Positions 36,004 through 45,557 of a stretch of 64,000 nt of DNA are shown in pieces. Position numbers and translations under genes: made by a program. The notes below the pieces were generated by a model that did no database searches, was not told the origin of the DNA, and worked only from the letters and a program-made list of their open reading frames with translations. Each line of letters opens with the position of its first letter. Within the stretch, counting starts at the first letter, position 1. Origin of the DNA: Shewanella kaireitica (GTDB lineage Bacteria > Pseudomonadota > Gammaproteobacteria > Enterobacterales > Shewanellaceae); contig NZ_JAKIKQ010000002.1 in assembly GCF_023284045.1 (NCBI RefSeq), positions 248,001 through 312,000 on the forward strand, given 5' to 3'.

Positions 36004-37475
36004 CCCATCTGCCTATTTTACAAGTTATTGTGCCACTGATGGCTGCGCCTTTATGCTTGTTCCTAAATCGCTCTAAGCTGGTATGGCTGTTTGCCCTACT
36101 CGTGAGCGCTTTTACCTGCGCTAATAGTATATTTCTACTGCAACAGGTGATGAGCTCAGGCACCATCACCTATCAGCTTGGTGGATGGGATGCCCCTTGG
36201 GGGATCGAATATCGCATCGATGAACTCAATGCACTCTTACTGCTGATCATATCAACCATCGGCACGGTAGTGCTATTTGCAGCACATACCAGCATTCAAA
36301 AAGAGCTAGCAGAAGATCGCCACACGCTCTTTTATAGCCTGTACCTACTGTCTATAACGGGTATGTTTGGCATCGTCTCCACTGGCGATCTGTTTAACGT
36401 ATTCGTATTTTTGGAGATATCGTCGCTATCGGCCTATGCATTGATTGGGCTTGGCAAAGATAGACGCGCCCTTTGGGCCGCCTATCAATATCTGATCATG
36501 GGCACTATCGGCGCAACCTTCATTTTGATCGGCATCGGCTTGCTGTACCAGATGACAGGTACGCTAAATATGGCAGATATCGCCAGCCGGCTTGCCGAGG
36601 TTAACCAAACCCGCACTGTATTTGCCGCCTTTGTCTTTTTGATTGTCGGCGTCTGTCTGAAGCTAGCACTGTTCCCACTGCATCTATGGTTGCCCAATGC
36701 TTACGCTTACGCTCCCTCAATCGTCACCGCTTTCCTTGCTGCTACGGCAACCAAAGTGGCGGTTTACCTACTGATCCGCTTAAGCTTTACCATATTTGGT
36801 ATCGAGTTCTCATTCTCTAGCCTACCGCTACAAAACCTATTTTTGGTGCTCGGCTTGGTCGGTATATTCGCAGCATCTACTGCGGCAATATATAAAACCA
36901 ATGTCAAACATATCTTCGCCTACTCGAGCATCGCTCAGGTTGGCTATATGATCGTTGGCTATGCTATCCAAACCCCTACCGGCCTAATGGCTACCCTGCT
37001 GCACCTGTTTAACCACGCTTTGATGAAGAGCGCGCTATTTTTAGCGTTAGGCGCAGTGGTGTACCGCATCGGCAGTGCACAACTTAGTCAGTTCCAAGGG
37101 CTAGGTAGGCAGATGCCGCTCACCATGGCAGCTATTGTTGTCGCTGGTTTAAGTTTGATTGGCGTGCCATTAACCGTTGGTTTTGTCAGCAAATGGTATC
37201 TGCTTGTTGCCGCCGTAGAGGTGGGAATGTGGCCGGTAGCAGTACTCGTGTTACTGGGCTCATTACTGGCTGTGATTTATATCTGGCGCATCGTTGAGAT
37301 TGCCTACTTTAAACCTCCTCTACCGGGTCGTGAACCGGTTCAGGAAGCCCCTTGGACCTTCCTTGCCCCAATCTGGGCACTGGTGCTGGCCAACATCTAT
37401 TTTGGCATCGATACCCGTCTTAGTGTGCAGGTGGCACAGGCGGCTTCTCAAAGCTTGTTTGGAATTAACCCATGA
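35997..37475 (+). CDS. mrpD: Mrp-type antiporter subunit D
   Basis: A 492-residue membrane protein of the proton-translocating NADH dehydrogenase/antiporter family. It shows the conserved Glu in FVFLEISSLSAYALIGLG, the Lys in CLKLALFPLHLWLPNAY and the loop IFAYSSIAQVGYMIVGYA. Among the three large subunits here it is closest to canonical MrpD. It starts with GTG overlapping the mrpC stop; the stop overlaps the next start by ATGA. Confidence 0.9.
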   Translation: MLAHLPILQVIVPLMAAPLCLFLNRSKLVWLFALLVSAFTCANSIFLLQQVMSSGTITYQLGGWDAPWGIEYRIDELNALLLLIISTIGTVVLFAAHTSIQKELAEDRHTLFYSLYLLSITGMFGIVSTGDLFNVFVFLEISSLSAYALIGLGKDRRALWAAYQYLIMGTIGATFILIGIGLLYQMTGTLNMADIASRLAEVNQTRTVFAAFVFLIVGVCLKLALFPLHLWLPNAYAYAPSIVTAFLAATATKVAVYLLIRLSFTIFGIEFSFSSLPLQNLFLVLGLVGIFAASTAAIYKTNVKHIFAYSSIAQVGYMIVGYAIQTPTGLMATLLHLFNHALMKSALFLALGAVVYRIGSAQLSQFQGLGRQMPLTMAAIVVAGLSLIGVPLTVGFVSKWYLLVAAVEVGMWPVAVLVLLGSLLAVIYIWRIVEIAYFKPPLPGREPVQEAPWTFLAPIWALVLANIYFGIDTRLSVQVAQAASQSLFGINP

Positions 37476-38962
37476 ATCTATCGTTGGAGCTGTTACTGCA
37501 GCTAACCATTATCTTGCCTCTACTCGCTACTTTGGCGATTGTGGCAACGGGAAAACATCCCAACCTTCGTGAGGCTGTCACCATCAGTTTCAGCCTTGCG
37601 GTGCTCTTTTGTGTGGTAAACCTCTATCAAGGGCTTAGTGCTGGCGCATCTATCGAGGTATTTTGGTGGCAATTGCTGCCAGGCTTAGAAGTCAGCTTTG
37701 TGGTTGAGCCACTCGGCATGTTATTCGCCCTCATTGCTAGCTTTCTTTGGCTAATCACCACCCTGTATGCCATCGGCTATATGCGCGGCCACGGTGAGGA
37801 TAACCAAACTCGCTTCTACCTTTGCTTCGCCTTAGCGATAAGCGCAGTGATGGGACTGGCATTTTCTGCCAACCTATTCACACTATTCATCTTCTACGAA
37901 GTATTAACCCTCTCCACTTACCCACTAGTGACTCACGCTGGCACAGAAAAGGCCAAACAGGGAGGACGTGTATATCTTGGCATCTTGCTTGGCACCTCTA
38001 TTGCCTTCTTCCTGTTAGCGATCATCTTAACGTGGTTTGTGGCCGGCACCTTGGACTTCACCGCAGGCGGCGTATTTGGCGATAATGTCGATACTACCTT
38101 AGCGGGCGTAATACTGGTGCTGTTTGTATTTGGTATTGGTAAAGCAGCCATCATGCCGTTTCATCGCTGGCTACCTGCCGCTATGGTGGCGCCAACTCCT
38201 GTGAGCGCGCTACTGCATGCCGTCGCCGTTGTTAAGGCTGGAGTGTTCACCATATTAAAGGTCTGCGTGTTTATCTTTGGTATCGAGCTATTGCCAAACC
38301 TGCCGACAACCGAGTTCCTGCTGTATTTAGCAGGCGCATCTGTGTTGCTCGCCTCGATTGTAGCGATGCGTCAGGACAACTTAAAAGCAAGATTAGCCTA
38401 CTCAACAGTAAGCCAGCTCGGCTATATCACCATAGGCGCGTTGCTGGCCACCTCATCTGGGGTTATCGGCAGTTCAATGCACATTGCCACCCACGCATTT
38501 GGTAAGATCACCCTGTTCTTCTGTGCAGGTGCAATCTTGGTTGCAACCCATAAATCTAAAATCAGTGAGATGCGTGGCCTTGGCTTTACTATGCCAGTCA
38601 CCATGTTCGCATTTTTTATCGCTAGCCTAAGTATTATTGGCGTGCCACCAGCTGGCGGTACATGGAGTAAGTGGTTCCTGTTGATGGGCACCATGGAAAC
38701 AGGTTATTGGGTCATTATGATGGTATTGATGGTGAGTTCATTACTCAATATCGCTTACCTATTGCCTATTCCCTACCATGCGTTCTTCCCAGGTAAGGAC
38801 CATCCTGCAGCAAAGACAGGCATCAAAGAGGCGCCAATGGTGTCATTAGTCGCGCTATCTATCACAACTTTGGGTTGCCTAATCTTATTTATCTATCCGC
38901 AACCTCTCTATGAATTGGCCAAAACCATCTTAACTGTACCTGGAGTCAGCCATGCCCGATAA
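37472..38962 (+). CDS. Mrp/Mbh antiporter large subunit (NuoL/MrpA-like)
   Basis: A 496-residue membrane protein of the same superfamily. FIFYEVLTLSTYPLVTHAGT carries the conserved Glu, and GKAAIMPFHRWLPAAMVAPT with PVSALLHAVAVVKAGVF is the NuoL/MrpA-N-terminal type of motif. It may replace the N-terminal half of MrpA, which is otherwise absent from the operon. The ATG overlaps the mrpD stop and the 3' end overlaps the next gene by 11 nt. Confidence 0.88.
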   Translation: MNLSLELLLQLTIILPLLATLAIVATGKHPNLREAVTISFSLAVLFCVVNLYQGLSAGASIEVFWWQLLPGLEVSFVVEPLGMLFALIASFLWLITTLYAIGYMRGHGEDNQTRFYLCFALAISAVMGLAFSANLFTLFIFYEVLTLSTYPLVTHAGTEKAKQGGRVYLGILLGTSIAFFLLAIILTWFVAGTLDFTAGGVFGDNVDTTLAGVILVLFVFGIGKAAIMPFHRWLPAAMVAPTPVSALLHAVAVVKAGVFTILKVCVFIFGIELLPNLPTTEFLLYLAGASVLLASIVAMRQDNLKARLAYSTVSQLGYITIGALLATSSGVIGSSMHIATHAFGKITLFFCAGAILVATHKSKISEMRGLGFTMPVTMFAFFIASLSIIGVPPAGGTWSKWFLLMGTMETGYWVIMMVLMVSSLLNIAYLLPIPYHAFFPGKDHPAAKTGIKEAPMVSLVALSITTLGCLILFIYPQPLYELAKTILTVPGVSHAR

Positions 38963-39341
38963 CAAGGAAAGTACTAATAAAGATAACACCAAAGAGAACA
39001 AGCAGTACTTCTTTGATAACCCCAAAAATACTAAGTGGGTTATGAATATTTTCTATGCCTGCTGTGTACTTGTTGTCGTGCTTGATTTTGTTATCAATCG
39101 CCATGTTTACCATAGCTGGGAAAACCTGCCACTCTTCTACCCCCTCTATGGCTTTGTGGGTTGTGTCGTCTTGGTCGTCATCGCTCGCTGGATGCGCACC
39201 TTTTTGATGCGCTCAGAGGATTACTACGATGATGACGATCTTGATAATAACAATATAGAAAACAATGATGAAAATACCCAACTGGCTGCCAACAATCAGA
39301 CTGAAAACAAAAAAGTAGGTGATCACAATGTGGATGCTTGA
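38952..39341 (+). CDS. Small membrane protein of the Mrp/Mbh operon
   Basis: A 129-residue protein: charged N-terminus (MPDNKESTNKDNTKENKQYF), two membrane helices (WVMNIFYACCVLVVVLDFVI and LYGFVGCVVLVVIARW) around the motif INRHVYHSWENLP, and an acidic, Asn-rich tail. Its position between two antiporter subunits, with overlaps on both sides, marks it as an accessory subunit. I recall similar HVYHSWE proteins in Mrp-like clusters of other proteobacteria, but the role is unknown. Confidence 0.82.
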   Translation: MPDNKESTNKDNTKENKQYFFDNPKNTKWVMNIFYACCVLVVVLDFVINRHVYHSWENLPLFYPLYGFVGCVVLVVIARWMRTFLMRSEDYYDDDDLDNNNIENNDENTQLAANNQTENKKVGDHNVDA

Positions 39342-41040
39342 GATACCGCCCTTTACCCTGTTCTTTATAGGCGGGCTTATTGCTGCACTGACTCAGGGCA
39401 AACTACGCGGGGCGATAATGGTGGCGATTCCAGTCATTAGCGCTATGCACCTGTGGACAGTGCCAGAGGGCATTCACCTGCAGATGACATTTTTAGATTA
39501 TGAATTAGTGCCCTATCGCGCTGATAAACTGAGCTTGATGTTTGGCTATGTATTCCATATTGCCGCATTCATCTCCATTATCTACTCGCTGCATGTTAAA
39601 GATACCGTACAGCAAGTTGCAGCTATGCTCTATGCCGGTAGTGCGCTAGGCGCAGTATTTGCAGGTGATCTGCTAACGCTATTTGTGTTTTGGGAGCTAC
39701 TGGCATTTACCTCAGTATTTCTGATCTGGGCACGTAGAACCTCCCGCGCTTATCATGCTGGTATGCGCTACCTGATCATTCAGGTGCTATCGGGCGTCAT
39801 CTTGCTCGTCGGGGCGCTATTTTATGCCTCTGAAACAGGCTCACTGGCCTTTGACTATATTGGCCTAGATAGTATCGCTGGCTGGCTGATATTTATCGCC
39901 TTTGGTATCAAATGTGCTTTCCCGTTTTTCCATAACTGGCTCACAGATGCTTACCCGGAAGCCACGCCAACGGGTACGGTTATCCTCAGTGCATTTACCA
40001 CTAAGGTCGCCGTTTATGCCCTAGCGCGTGCCTACCCAGGTACTGAGCTTTTAGTTTACATTGGCGCAGCCATGACCTGCTTCCCTATCTTCTTTGCCGT
40101 CATTGAGAATGATCTTCGCCGCGTACTGGCCTATAGCTTGATAAACCAAGTGGGCTTTATGGTGGTCGGTATCGGGATCGGTACTGCACTGGCAATCAAC
40201 GGTGCTATTGCACATGCTTTTAACGATGTTATCTTCAAAGGTCTGCTGTTTATGAGCATGGGCGCGGTGCTGCATATGACCGGCAGAATCAACGGCTCAG
40301 ATCTCGGCGGCCTATATAAGACCATGCCCAAGACCACTATACTCTGTATTGTCGGTGCGGCCTCTATCTCAGCCTTCCCGCTGTTTAGTGGTTTTGTCAG
40401 TAAATCTATGGTGATGTCAGCAGCACTTGAAAACGGTTATGACTGGATCTGGTTGATGCTACTGTTCGCCTCTGCAGGCGTGTTCCATCATGCTGGGATC
40501 AAGATCCCCTACTTTGCCTTCTTCGCCCACGACTCAGGTCTACGCGCTAACGATCCACCGCGCAATATGTTGTTCGCTATGTTTATCGCTGCGAGTTTGT
40601 GTATTGCCATCGGCATCTATCCGCAAGCGCTATACTCGCTGCTGCCATATGATACAGGTTACAACCCGTATGATGCGACCCATGTGTTAGCCCAAACTCA
40701 ACTACTACTGTTCTCTGCCTTAGCCTTTGTTTGGTTAAACTTGAGAAACATGTATCCGCCAGAGTTGCGCTCGACCAACTTAGATGTCGATTGGATCTAC
40801 AGGCGCGCCATTCCCAATGTGCTTGCCAAAGTATTTGCGGTTATTTGGCAAGCCGACGGAGCGCTGCGCAACGCGGTGACGAGTAGACTAAGCCAATGCC
40901 AACGCTTTATTGCTAGCAAGCATAAAGGTTTAGGCGGCCTGCTTTCAGGCTCATACCCAGCTGGCAATATGGTGCTCTGGGTAGGCGTGCTACTGGCGGC
41001 TTATCTGTTTATCGGCTTTGTGAGTAAGTTGACGGCTTAG
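39328..41040 (+). CDS. Mrp/Mbh antiporter third large subunit (MrpD-like)
   Basis: A 570-residue membrane protein of the antiporter superfamily: FVFWELLAFTSVFLIWARRT (conserved Glu), FGIKCAFPFFHNWLTDAYPE (conserved Lys), LRRVLAYSLINQVGFMVVGI, and a C-terminal amphipathic extension. The ATG at 39328 has an AGGTGA-type site and overlaps the preceding gene; the frame is open to a GTG at 39319. It ends the operon. With the two other large subunits it could give three ion-translocating modules. Confidence 0.88.
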   Translation: MWMLEIPPFTLFFIGGLIAALTQGKLRGAIMVAIPVISAMHLWTVPEGIHLQMTFLDYELVPYRADKLSLMFGYVFHIAAFISIIYSLHVKDTVQQVAAMLYAGSALGAVFAGDLLTLFVFWELLAFTSVFLIWARRTSRAYHAGMRYLIIQVLSGVILLVGALFYASETGSLAFDYIGLDSIAGWLIFIAFGIKCAFPFFHNWLTDAYPEATPTGTVILSAFTTKVAVYALARAYPGTELLVYIGAAMTCFPIFFAVIENDLRRVLAYSLINQVGFMVVGIGIGTALAINGAIAHAFNDVIFKGLLFMSMGAVLHMTGRINGSDLGGLYKTMPKTTILCIVGAASISAFPLFSGFVSKSMVMSAALENGYDWIWLMLLFASAGVFHHAGIKIPYFAFFAHDSGLRANDPPRNMLFAMFIAASLCIAIGIYPQALYSLLPYDTGYNPYDATHVLAQTQLLLFSALAFVWLNLRNMYPPELRSTNLDVDWIYRRAIPNVLAKVFAVIWQADGALRNAVTSRLSQCQRFIASKHKGLGGLLSGSYPAGNMVLWVGVLLAAYLFIGFVSKLTA

Positions 41041-41098
41041 CTAGAGAGTTTAAGTTAATAGCTTTTATTTAGAAGTAAAAAGAAGAGCAGATAATTGA

Positions 41099-41136
41099 GG
41101 CGGCTTGCATTAAGGGATGTAAGCCGCTTTTTTTGT
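41099..41136 (+). terminator. Terminator of the Mrp operon
   Basis: GCGGCTT-GCAT-...-ATGT-AAGCCGC hairpin with TTTTTTT, about 60 nt after the last antiporter gene. Confidence 0.9.
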
Positions 41137-41182
41137 GCAAAATATGGGGAGAGTCTGACGCCTCCCGCTTAATTGAAGTGGA

Positions 41183-41674
41183 TTATAGCTCGCTATACAC
41201 AACCTGTTCGCCGCCTTGCGAAATAACCTCATCAGCTTGGATCACCAGCCCAAAGCCATGTTCTGCATCCCAAGCACATTCAAAAATCATCCCGACTGCA
41301 CTTTTGTCAGGGTGATGTAAAACAAATGCAGAGATTCTCATTAATTTAAAGATGTCTCCCGCATGCATATCTTCTTTGTTCACCGCGCCACAACGAGTCT
41401 CATAAAGCTCTGAGTCTTCATCAAACACATCTAGAAATTCAGATTCTTCAAGCAGTTCTTGATAGTTTTCATTCATATAATTACAGACAAGTGCATAAAT
41501 ACGCTGCTCATTATCGATAAACCATTGCTGCATGCTATCTGTAATGGAAAGGTCTTCTTGGGTGAAAAACCCAACGCTACCGTACGCTTTAAAATCATAC
41601 CAAGCACTCAGCTCTGTCATGCCCTCATGCAATTCAGAACCCGCTTTCCAAGTAATATTTAATGGCTTCATCAT
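41183..41674 (-). CDS. DUF6985-like cytosolic protein
   Basis: A 163-residue acidic protein without signal peptide (PLNITWKAGSELHEGMTELS, then an alpha/beta pattern with LVCNYMNENYQELLEESEFL and a C-terminal ECAWDAEHGFGLVI). The layout resembles DUF6985, a group often found as small lone or immunity-like proteins, but I am not sure. It stands alone in the accessory region. Confidence 0.65.
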   Translation of the reverse strand: MMKPLNITWKAGSELHEGMTELSAWYDFKAYGSVGFFTQEDLSITDSMQQWFIDNEQRIYALVCNYMNENYQELLEESEFLDVFDEDSELYETRCGAVNKEDMHAGDIFKLMRISAFVLHHPDKSAVGMIFECAWDAEHGFGLVIQADEVISQGGEQVVYSEL

Positions 41675-41808
41675 AGACTCGCAAAAAATAGAATTTATAT
41701 TTGAAACAACTGAAAATTAGTATGTAGTTCAAGCACAAACGAGCAATATTATTTTAAAGAAGCAATACTAACGAATGCTGTAACCAAGCCAGCGATTCTT
41801 ATTATCTT

Positions 41809-41835
41809 AATTAGTGATGGGCGTTTATGGTGGGT
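41809..41835 (+). repeat. Diverged half of the REP-like repeat
   Basis: ATTAGTGATGGGCGTTTATG and the following GTGGGTT align with ATTAATGATGGGTGTCTATG/ATTGGTT of the repeat at 47111-47188, 22 of 27 positions. The hairpin half is missing. Confidence 0.45.
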
Positions 41836-41848
41836 TAATCTACATGAC

Positions 41849-41877
41849 AAAAAGCCATAGCGGTTGCTATGGCTTTT
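41849..41877 (-). terminator. Terminator of the siderophore receptor gene
   Basis: AAAAGCCATAGC-GGTT-GCTATGGCTTTT, a perfect hairpin 32 nt downstream of the receptor stop, with T-runs on both strands. Confidence 0.88.
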
Positions 41878-41908
41878 ATCTGAATGACTCAATCACACTA
41901 AATCACAC

Positions 41909-44035
41909 TTAGAAGCGATATTTCACATTCGCGTTAATAGTACGGCGCTGCCCATAGAAACAATCACCTCGAGCTAAACAACTGGTAATCACAGTATCAT
42001 CAGTAAGATTGTCAACATTGACGCTGATATCGAACTGGTCAAATTCATAACCAATCATCATATCAAACAGGTGATAACTGTCAGTTGTAAGTGCTTTATG
42101 TGCAACGGTACCGTCTGGCAATATCACATCAATGCTGCCATCAGAGGTTTCACCTACAAAGCGATAACCAACACCCGCCTTGAAACCTTGCCAGAATGAC
42201 TGTGGGCGGTAAGTCACCCAAGTCGACAGCATATTGTCTGGCATAGCAGCAAGTTTGGCACCATCTTCACCGGTGGTCGATGAGTGCTTAGTCGAGTCGG
42301 TATAAGCGTAGCTGGCATAAACGTCAATCTCATCCCACTCTAACTGCGCCTCTAGCTCCAAGCCTTGAATCTCGACTTCCCCAAGCTGCAAGGTTAAATC
42401 TGGACCTGCTGATTGTTTGCGGTTTTTATCGGTAATATCGTAAATAGATGCGGTAAACAGATGCTCAGTGCCACTCGGTTGGTATTTAACACCCACCTCA
42501 TATTGCTCACCTTCTTGTGGTTTAAATGGCGTACCCACTTCATTAGAACCATAAATAGGCAAGAAAGACTGTGAATAACTCACATAAGGTGCGATGCCAG
42601 AATCAAAGCTATACAGTATTCCGAGTCGACCAGTAGTGGCACTTTGGTCTTGCGTGCCAACTACAGCCGTTTCAGATTCAACTTTATCATGACGCAGTGC
42701 ACCACTAATCACCCAGCCACCAAATTTAATAGAGTCTTGCAGGTAAACCCCAAGTTGCTTGCTGGTTTCAGCAGGGGTATCCGGAATATCTGCACTTGTT
42801 GGATAACTCTCAGGATTGACGCCATATTTGGGGTTATAGATATCAATCAAACCGCCGCCGTTCCAGACAAACAGTCGATCAGTATCAATTTCAACATCTT
42901 GATAGTCGATTCCAAACGTCAGGTTATGCTCAACATCACCAGTATCAAACTGTGCTTGTAGGCGCAGATCTGAGGTGTACGCCTCTGCAGTTGCGTCACT
43001 CATAGAAATAGAGCGTAGCAATGAGCGATCATCCGCCTGTAATGCAAACGGCCAAGCATACATAGTCCGGTAGGTTGATTCACTATCAACATAACGAGTT
43101 GCCCAGTGAATAGACATGTAGTCATTCAGGTCTTGGTCAACCATTAACGTCACTGCACGTTGTTCAGTGTCATATTGGTCAAAGCCAGGCTCACTCACAA
43201 AACGTTCACTTGGGATCTGGCCATTAGGAGCAGGCAATATCGTCCCGACATGGGGGAAGAATTGGGTACTTGAACCAGACTCATTTTTTTGTAGATTGGC
43301 TAATACAGTGATTTTGGTACTGTCAGTCGCAAACCAGCTCAGAGCAGGTGCAATAAAGTAACTATTATCTTCTACGTGATCAGTTTGCGTGTTGCTGTCA
43401 CGATATAGGCCGGTTAAGCGATACAAAAGGGTTTCATCATCATCGAAAGCCCCCGTCACGTCTGCTGCAAGCTGCTTACGATCGTAGCTACCCGCCTGTG
43501 CCCAAATCTCCCCTTTTTGCTCAGCTTCCGGACGTTTGGTCACTAAGTTAATAATACCGCCCGTAGAACCTTGGCCATAGAGTACCGATGATGGACCTTT
43601 TAAGATCTCTATCTGCTGCAGCATATATGGGTTGGTACGCACATTATTGTAATTGCCAAACATCATCTGCAATCCATCTTGGTATTGCAGTGGTGACACA
43701 CCTCGTATTTGCGCCCAATCGCCGCGAGTATCAACACCATAAGGGCCATTATAAACCCCAGCCACGTATCCTATGGCGTCTTGAACATTTTCTGCGCCTA
43801 GGTCAGTAATACGCTTTTCGGTTAATACTGAAATTGAAGATGGGGTCTCAATAATCGGCATATCCGTTTTGGCTGCAGAAGCACTGACATAAGAGATCAG
43901 CCCTTTACCACTGATAGTAATCACTTCCATTTCACTATCATCAACGGCATTTTTCTGTACTTGCTCTTCTGCCCAACTAGGTAGAGCAGTAAGGGACATC
44001 GCGAGCAGCAATCCTGGGTATTTTAATTTAAACAT
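41909..44035 (-). CDS. TonB-dependent siderophore receptor (ferrichrome-type)
   Basis: About 708 residues: signal peptide (MFKLKYPGLLLAMSLTALPSWA), TonB-box-like EVITISG, plug (IIETPSSISVLTEKRITDLG, QIRGVSPLQYQDG, IEILKGPSSVLYGQGSTGGI) and a beta-barrel ending NVKYRF with terminal Phe. The plug is typical of FhuA/FoxA-type hydroxamate siderophore receptors. The exact ligand is unknown. An upstream ATG at 44056 is possible, but the signal peptide fits the one at 44035. A Fur-like box lies at 44107. Confidence 0.92.
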   Translation of the reverse strand: MFKLKYPGLLLAMSLTALPSWAEEQVQKNAVDDSEMEVITISGKGLISYVSASAAKTDMPIIETPSSISVLTEKRITDLGAENVQDAIGYVAGVYNGPYGVDTRGDWAQIRGVSPLQYQDGLQMMFGNYNNVRTNPYMLQQIEILKGPSSVLYGQGSTGGIINLVTKRPEAEQKGEIWAQAGSYDRKQLAADVTGAFDDDETLLYRLTGLYRDSNTQTDHVEDNSYFIAPALSWFATDSTKITVLANLQKNESGSSTQFFPHVGTILPAPNGQIPSERFVSEPGFDQYDTEQRAVTLMVDQDLNDYMSIHWATRYVDSESTYRTMYAWPFALQADDRSLLRSISMSDATAEAYTSDLRLQAQFDTGDVEHNLTFGIDYQDVEIDTDRLFVWNGGGLIDIYNPKYGVNPESYPTSADIPDTPAETSKQLGVYLQDSIKFGGWVISGALRHDKVESETAVVGTQDQSATTGRLGILYSFDSGIAPYVSYSQSFLPIYGSNEVGTPFKPQEGEQYEVGVKYQPSGTEHLFTASIYDITDKNRKQSAGPDLTLQLGEVEIQGLELEAQLEWDEIDVYASYAYTDSTKHSSTTGEDGAKLAAMPDNMLSTWVTYRPQSFWQGFKAGVGYRFVGETSDGSIDVILPDGTVAHKALTTDSYHLFDMMIGYEFDQFDISVNVDNLTDDTVITSCLARGDCFYGQRRTINANVKYRF

Positions 44036-44106
44036 TTGGTCTATCTTCAGCCTCATTGTTAATACAAGCAGAAATCTAAATACGCTAAAAAGGCCGAGAT
44101 CTTAAT

Positions 44107-44125
44107 GAAAATGATAATTAATCTC
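44107..44125 (-). promoter_or_regulatory. Fur-like box
   Basis: GAAAATGATAATTAATCTC matches the 19-bp Fur consensus GATAATGATAATCATTATC at 15 positions and lies about 70 nt upstream of the siderophore receptor start. Confidence 0.65.
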
Positions 44126-44300
44126 AACAAGATTTACAATTGGTTCACTGAAGTGACATCGTGAATAGGAGGGTTAAAAATGGGCAGGTAAAGTGAATAA
44201 TGGGTTTTAATAAGCAGTTGAAAGTGATGAGTAAAATCACTTCATTTACGCTAACAAACTCAATAAATGTCCATTTTAAGTCTTAGGAACTCGCTATTCT

Positions 44301-44330
44301 GCCATTAATGATGGGTGTCTATGATTGATT
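44301..44330 (+). repeat. Half copy of the REP-like repeat
   Basis: CATTAATGATGGGTGTCTAT followed by GATTGATT is nearly identical to 47162-47188, without the hairpin half. It lies just outside the terminator of the gene at 44421. Confidence 0.6.
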
Positions 44331-44332
44331 AG

Positions 44333-44370
44333 TAAAAAAGAAAGAGCCAAGACTAGAACTAGTCTTGGCT
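44333..44370 (-). terminator. Rho-independent terminator
   Basis: AGCCAAGACTAG and CTAGTCTTGGCT, 12-bp perfect arms with an AA loop; on the minus strand a T-rich tail follows. Ends transcription of the gene at 44421. Confidence 0.9.
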
Positions 44371-44420
44371 GATAAAAACTATCCTCAACCCCGAGATAAG
44401 TAAGAATACTCCAACTATGC

Positions 44421-45557
44421 TTACTTAGATTGTACGACAGCAATCATTCCAGGTTGACCACCACTTCCACTACTCATATAAGTTTGCAGGTGGAAGTCTG
44501 CATCACTAAGCTGGTTTCCAATTCCAAAATCGGAGTACTCTTGCTCAAAGAACTCCTTAGAACTGTTGCACTGAACGCTATCGATAATGCACTTATTTTT
44601 CCCTGAGGCTAACGGCACGGAATACCCTAAAAATACTGGTTTCTTAAACTTTTCCTTTACCGATTGCTTGGTGAAATCGAGTTTAACAGCCCCTTCCATT
44701 CCTATTAATGCCGAATCTCTTTTGCCACATAATAGAAAACCAGCTAACGCAAATTCTAGATCGCCTATCACCTCACCTGAACCTATAGAGCATAACGTAT
44801 CCTTCTCTCTTGCTCGTGGCTTGTTGACTAACTTTCCGTGCTTAAAGTAGAAATCCTTCAAATCTAAAGTTGAGTTAGTTCGGTTCACGATTAACGATAA
44901 AACTTCAGCAGGTTTATCCATAAATATAAAAATAGGAATTAGGGCGAGTACAACAACAATTGTAATTGCATTAAACGCAGCGACCTTACCTAAAGATTCA
45001 GCAGCAATTCCACAGGCAGCCCTGACTGTAGCGCCTCTATAAACCTCTCTTGCTGCATAAAAGCCCCACTCAACACCGATACCCAATATACCCCCGGCCC
45101 CGACTTGAATTCCCATAGTAAGGGCACTTCCCTGGCTGGAAGCAAGTTGTAGGTTCTTTGTTTGATACATCAGGTAATTCTTAATATCTTCGCCTCTAAG
45201 GCTACAGACCATATCGAGATCATGTTCATCCTCTGTATTCGATATTGCAATGTTTGGAATATCGTTATCATCAAAAGATTCAATTAGGTTACTTGAAGTT
45301 AGTTTCAAGCCTAAACCCGATAATAAACGATCAACTTTATGATCTTGACTTCGGTCTCCACAGTAAAAACTCAACCAATCGATTCCTCTATTAGTTTTTT
45401 CAAATTGAAGAACTTCTTCAAGGAGCTTTTTAGTATCAATATTTTTAAGAAAACTATAATCTATTTTTTCTGCCGAAATCGCTGCTTCTACTTCCTTAAC
45501 TTTTGAAGATAGATTAAGGTCTGCTGAACATATATCTGCAAAATTTTTATTAAACAT
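44421..45557 (-). CDS. Unknown protein with membrane segments and C-terminal beta-domain; possible pore-former
   Basis: 378 residues, no signal peptide. The N-terminal third is soluble and acidic. The middle has a Gly/Ala-rich amphipathic stretch (LTMGIQVGAGGILGIGVEWG) and a clear membrane helix (ITIVVVLALIPIFIFM). The C-terminal part reads as a beta-sandwich: VNRTNSTLDLKDFYFKHGKL, GDLEFALAGFLLCG, GMEGAVKLDF, FLGYSVPLASG. The order of an amphipathic glycine-rich helix before an N-x-T...YF-x-HGK...SVP domain recalls actinoporin/aegerolysin-type pore-formers; this is inference from pattern only. The ATG at 45557 has GGAG 7 nt upstream. A single AT-rich gene with its own terminator, next to REP-like repeats. 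Confidence 0.6.
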   Translation of the reverse strand: MFNKNFADICSADLNLSSKVKEVEAAISAEKIDYSFLKNIDTKKLLEEVLQFEKTNRGIDWLSFYCGDRSQDHKVDRLLSGLGLKLTSSNLIESFDDNDIPNIAISNTEDEHDLDMVCSLRGEDIKNYLMYQTKNLQLASSQGSALTMGIQVGAGGILGIGVEWGFYAAREVYRGATVRAACGIAAESLGKVAAFNAITIVVVLALIPIFIFMDKPAEVLSLIVNRTNSTLDLKDFYFKHGKLVNKPRAREKDTLCSIGSGEVIGDLEFALAGFLLCGKRDSALIGMEGAVKLDFTKQSVKEKFKKPVFLGYSVPLASGKNKCIIDSVQCNSSKEFFEQEYSDFGIGNQLSDADFHLQTYMSSGSGGQPGMIAVVQSK

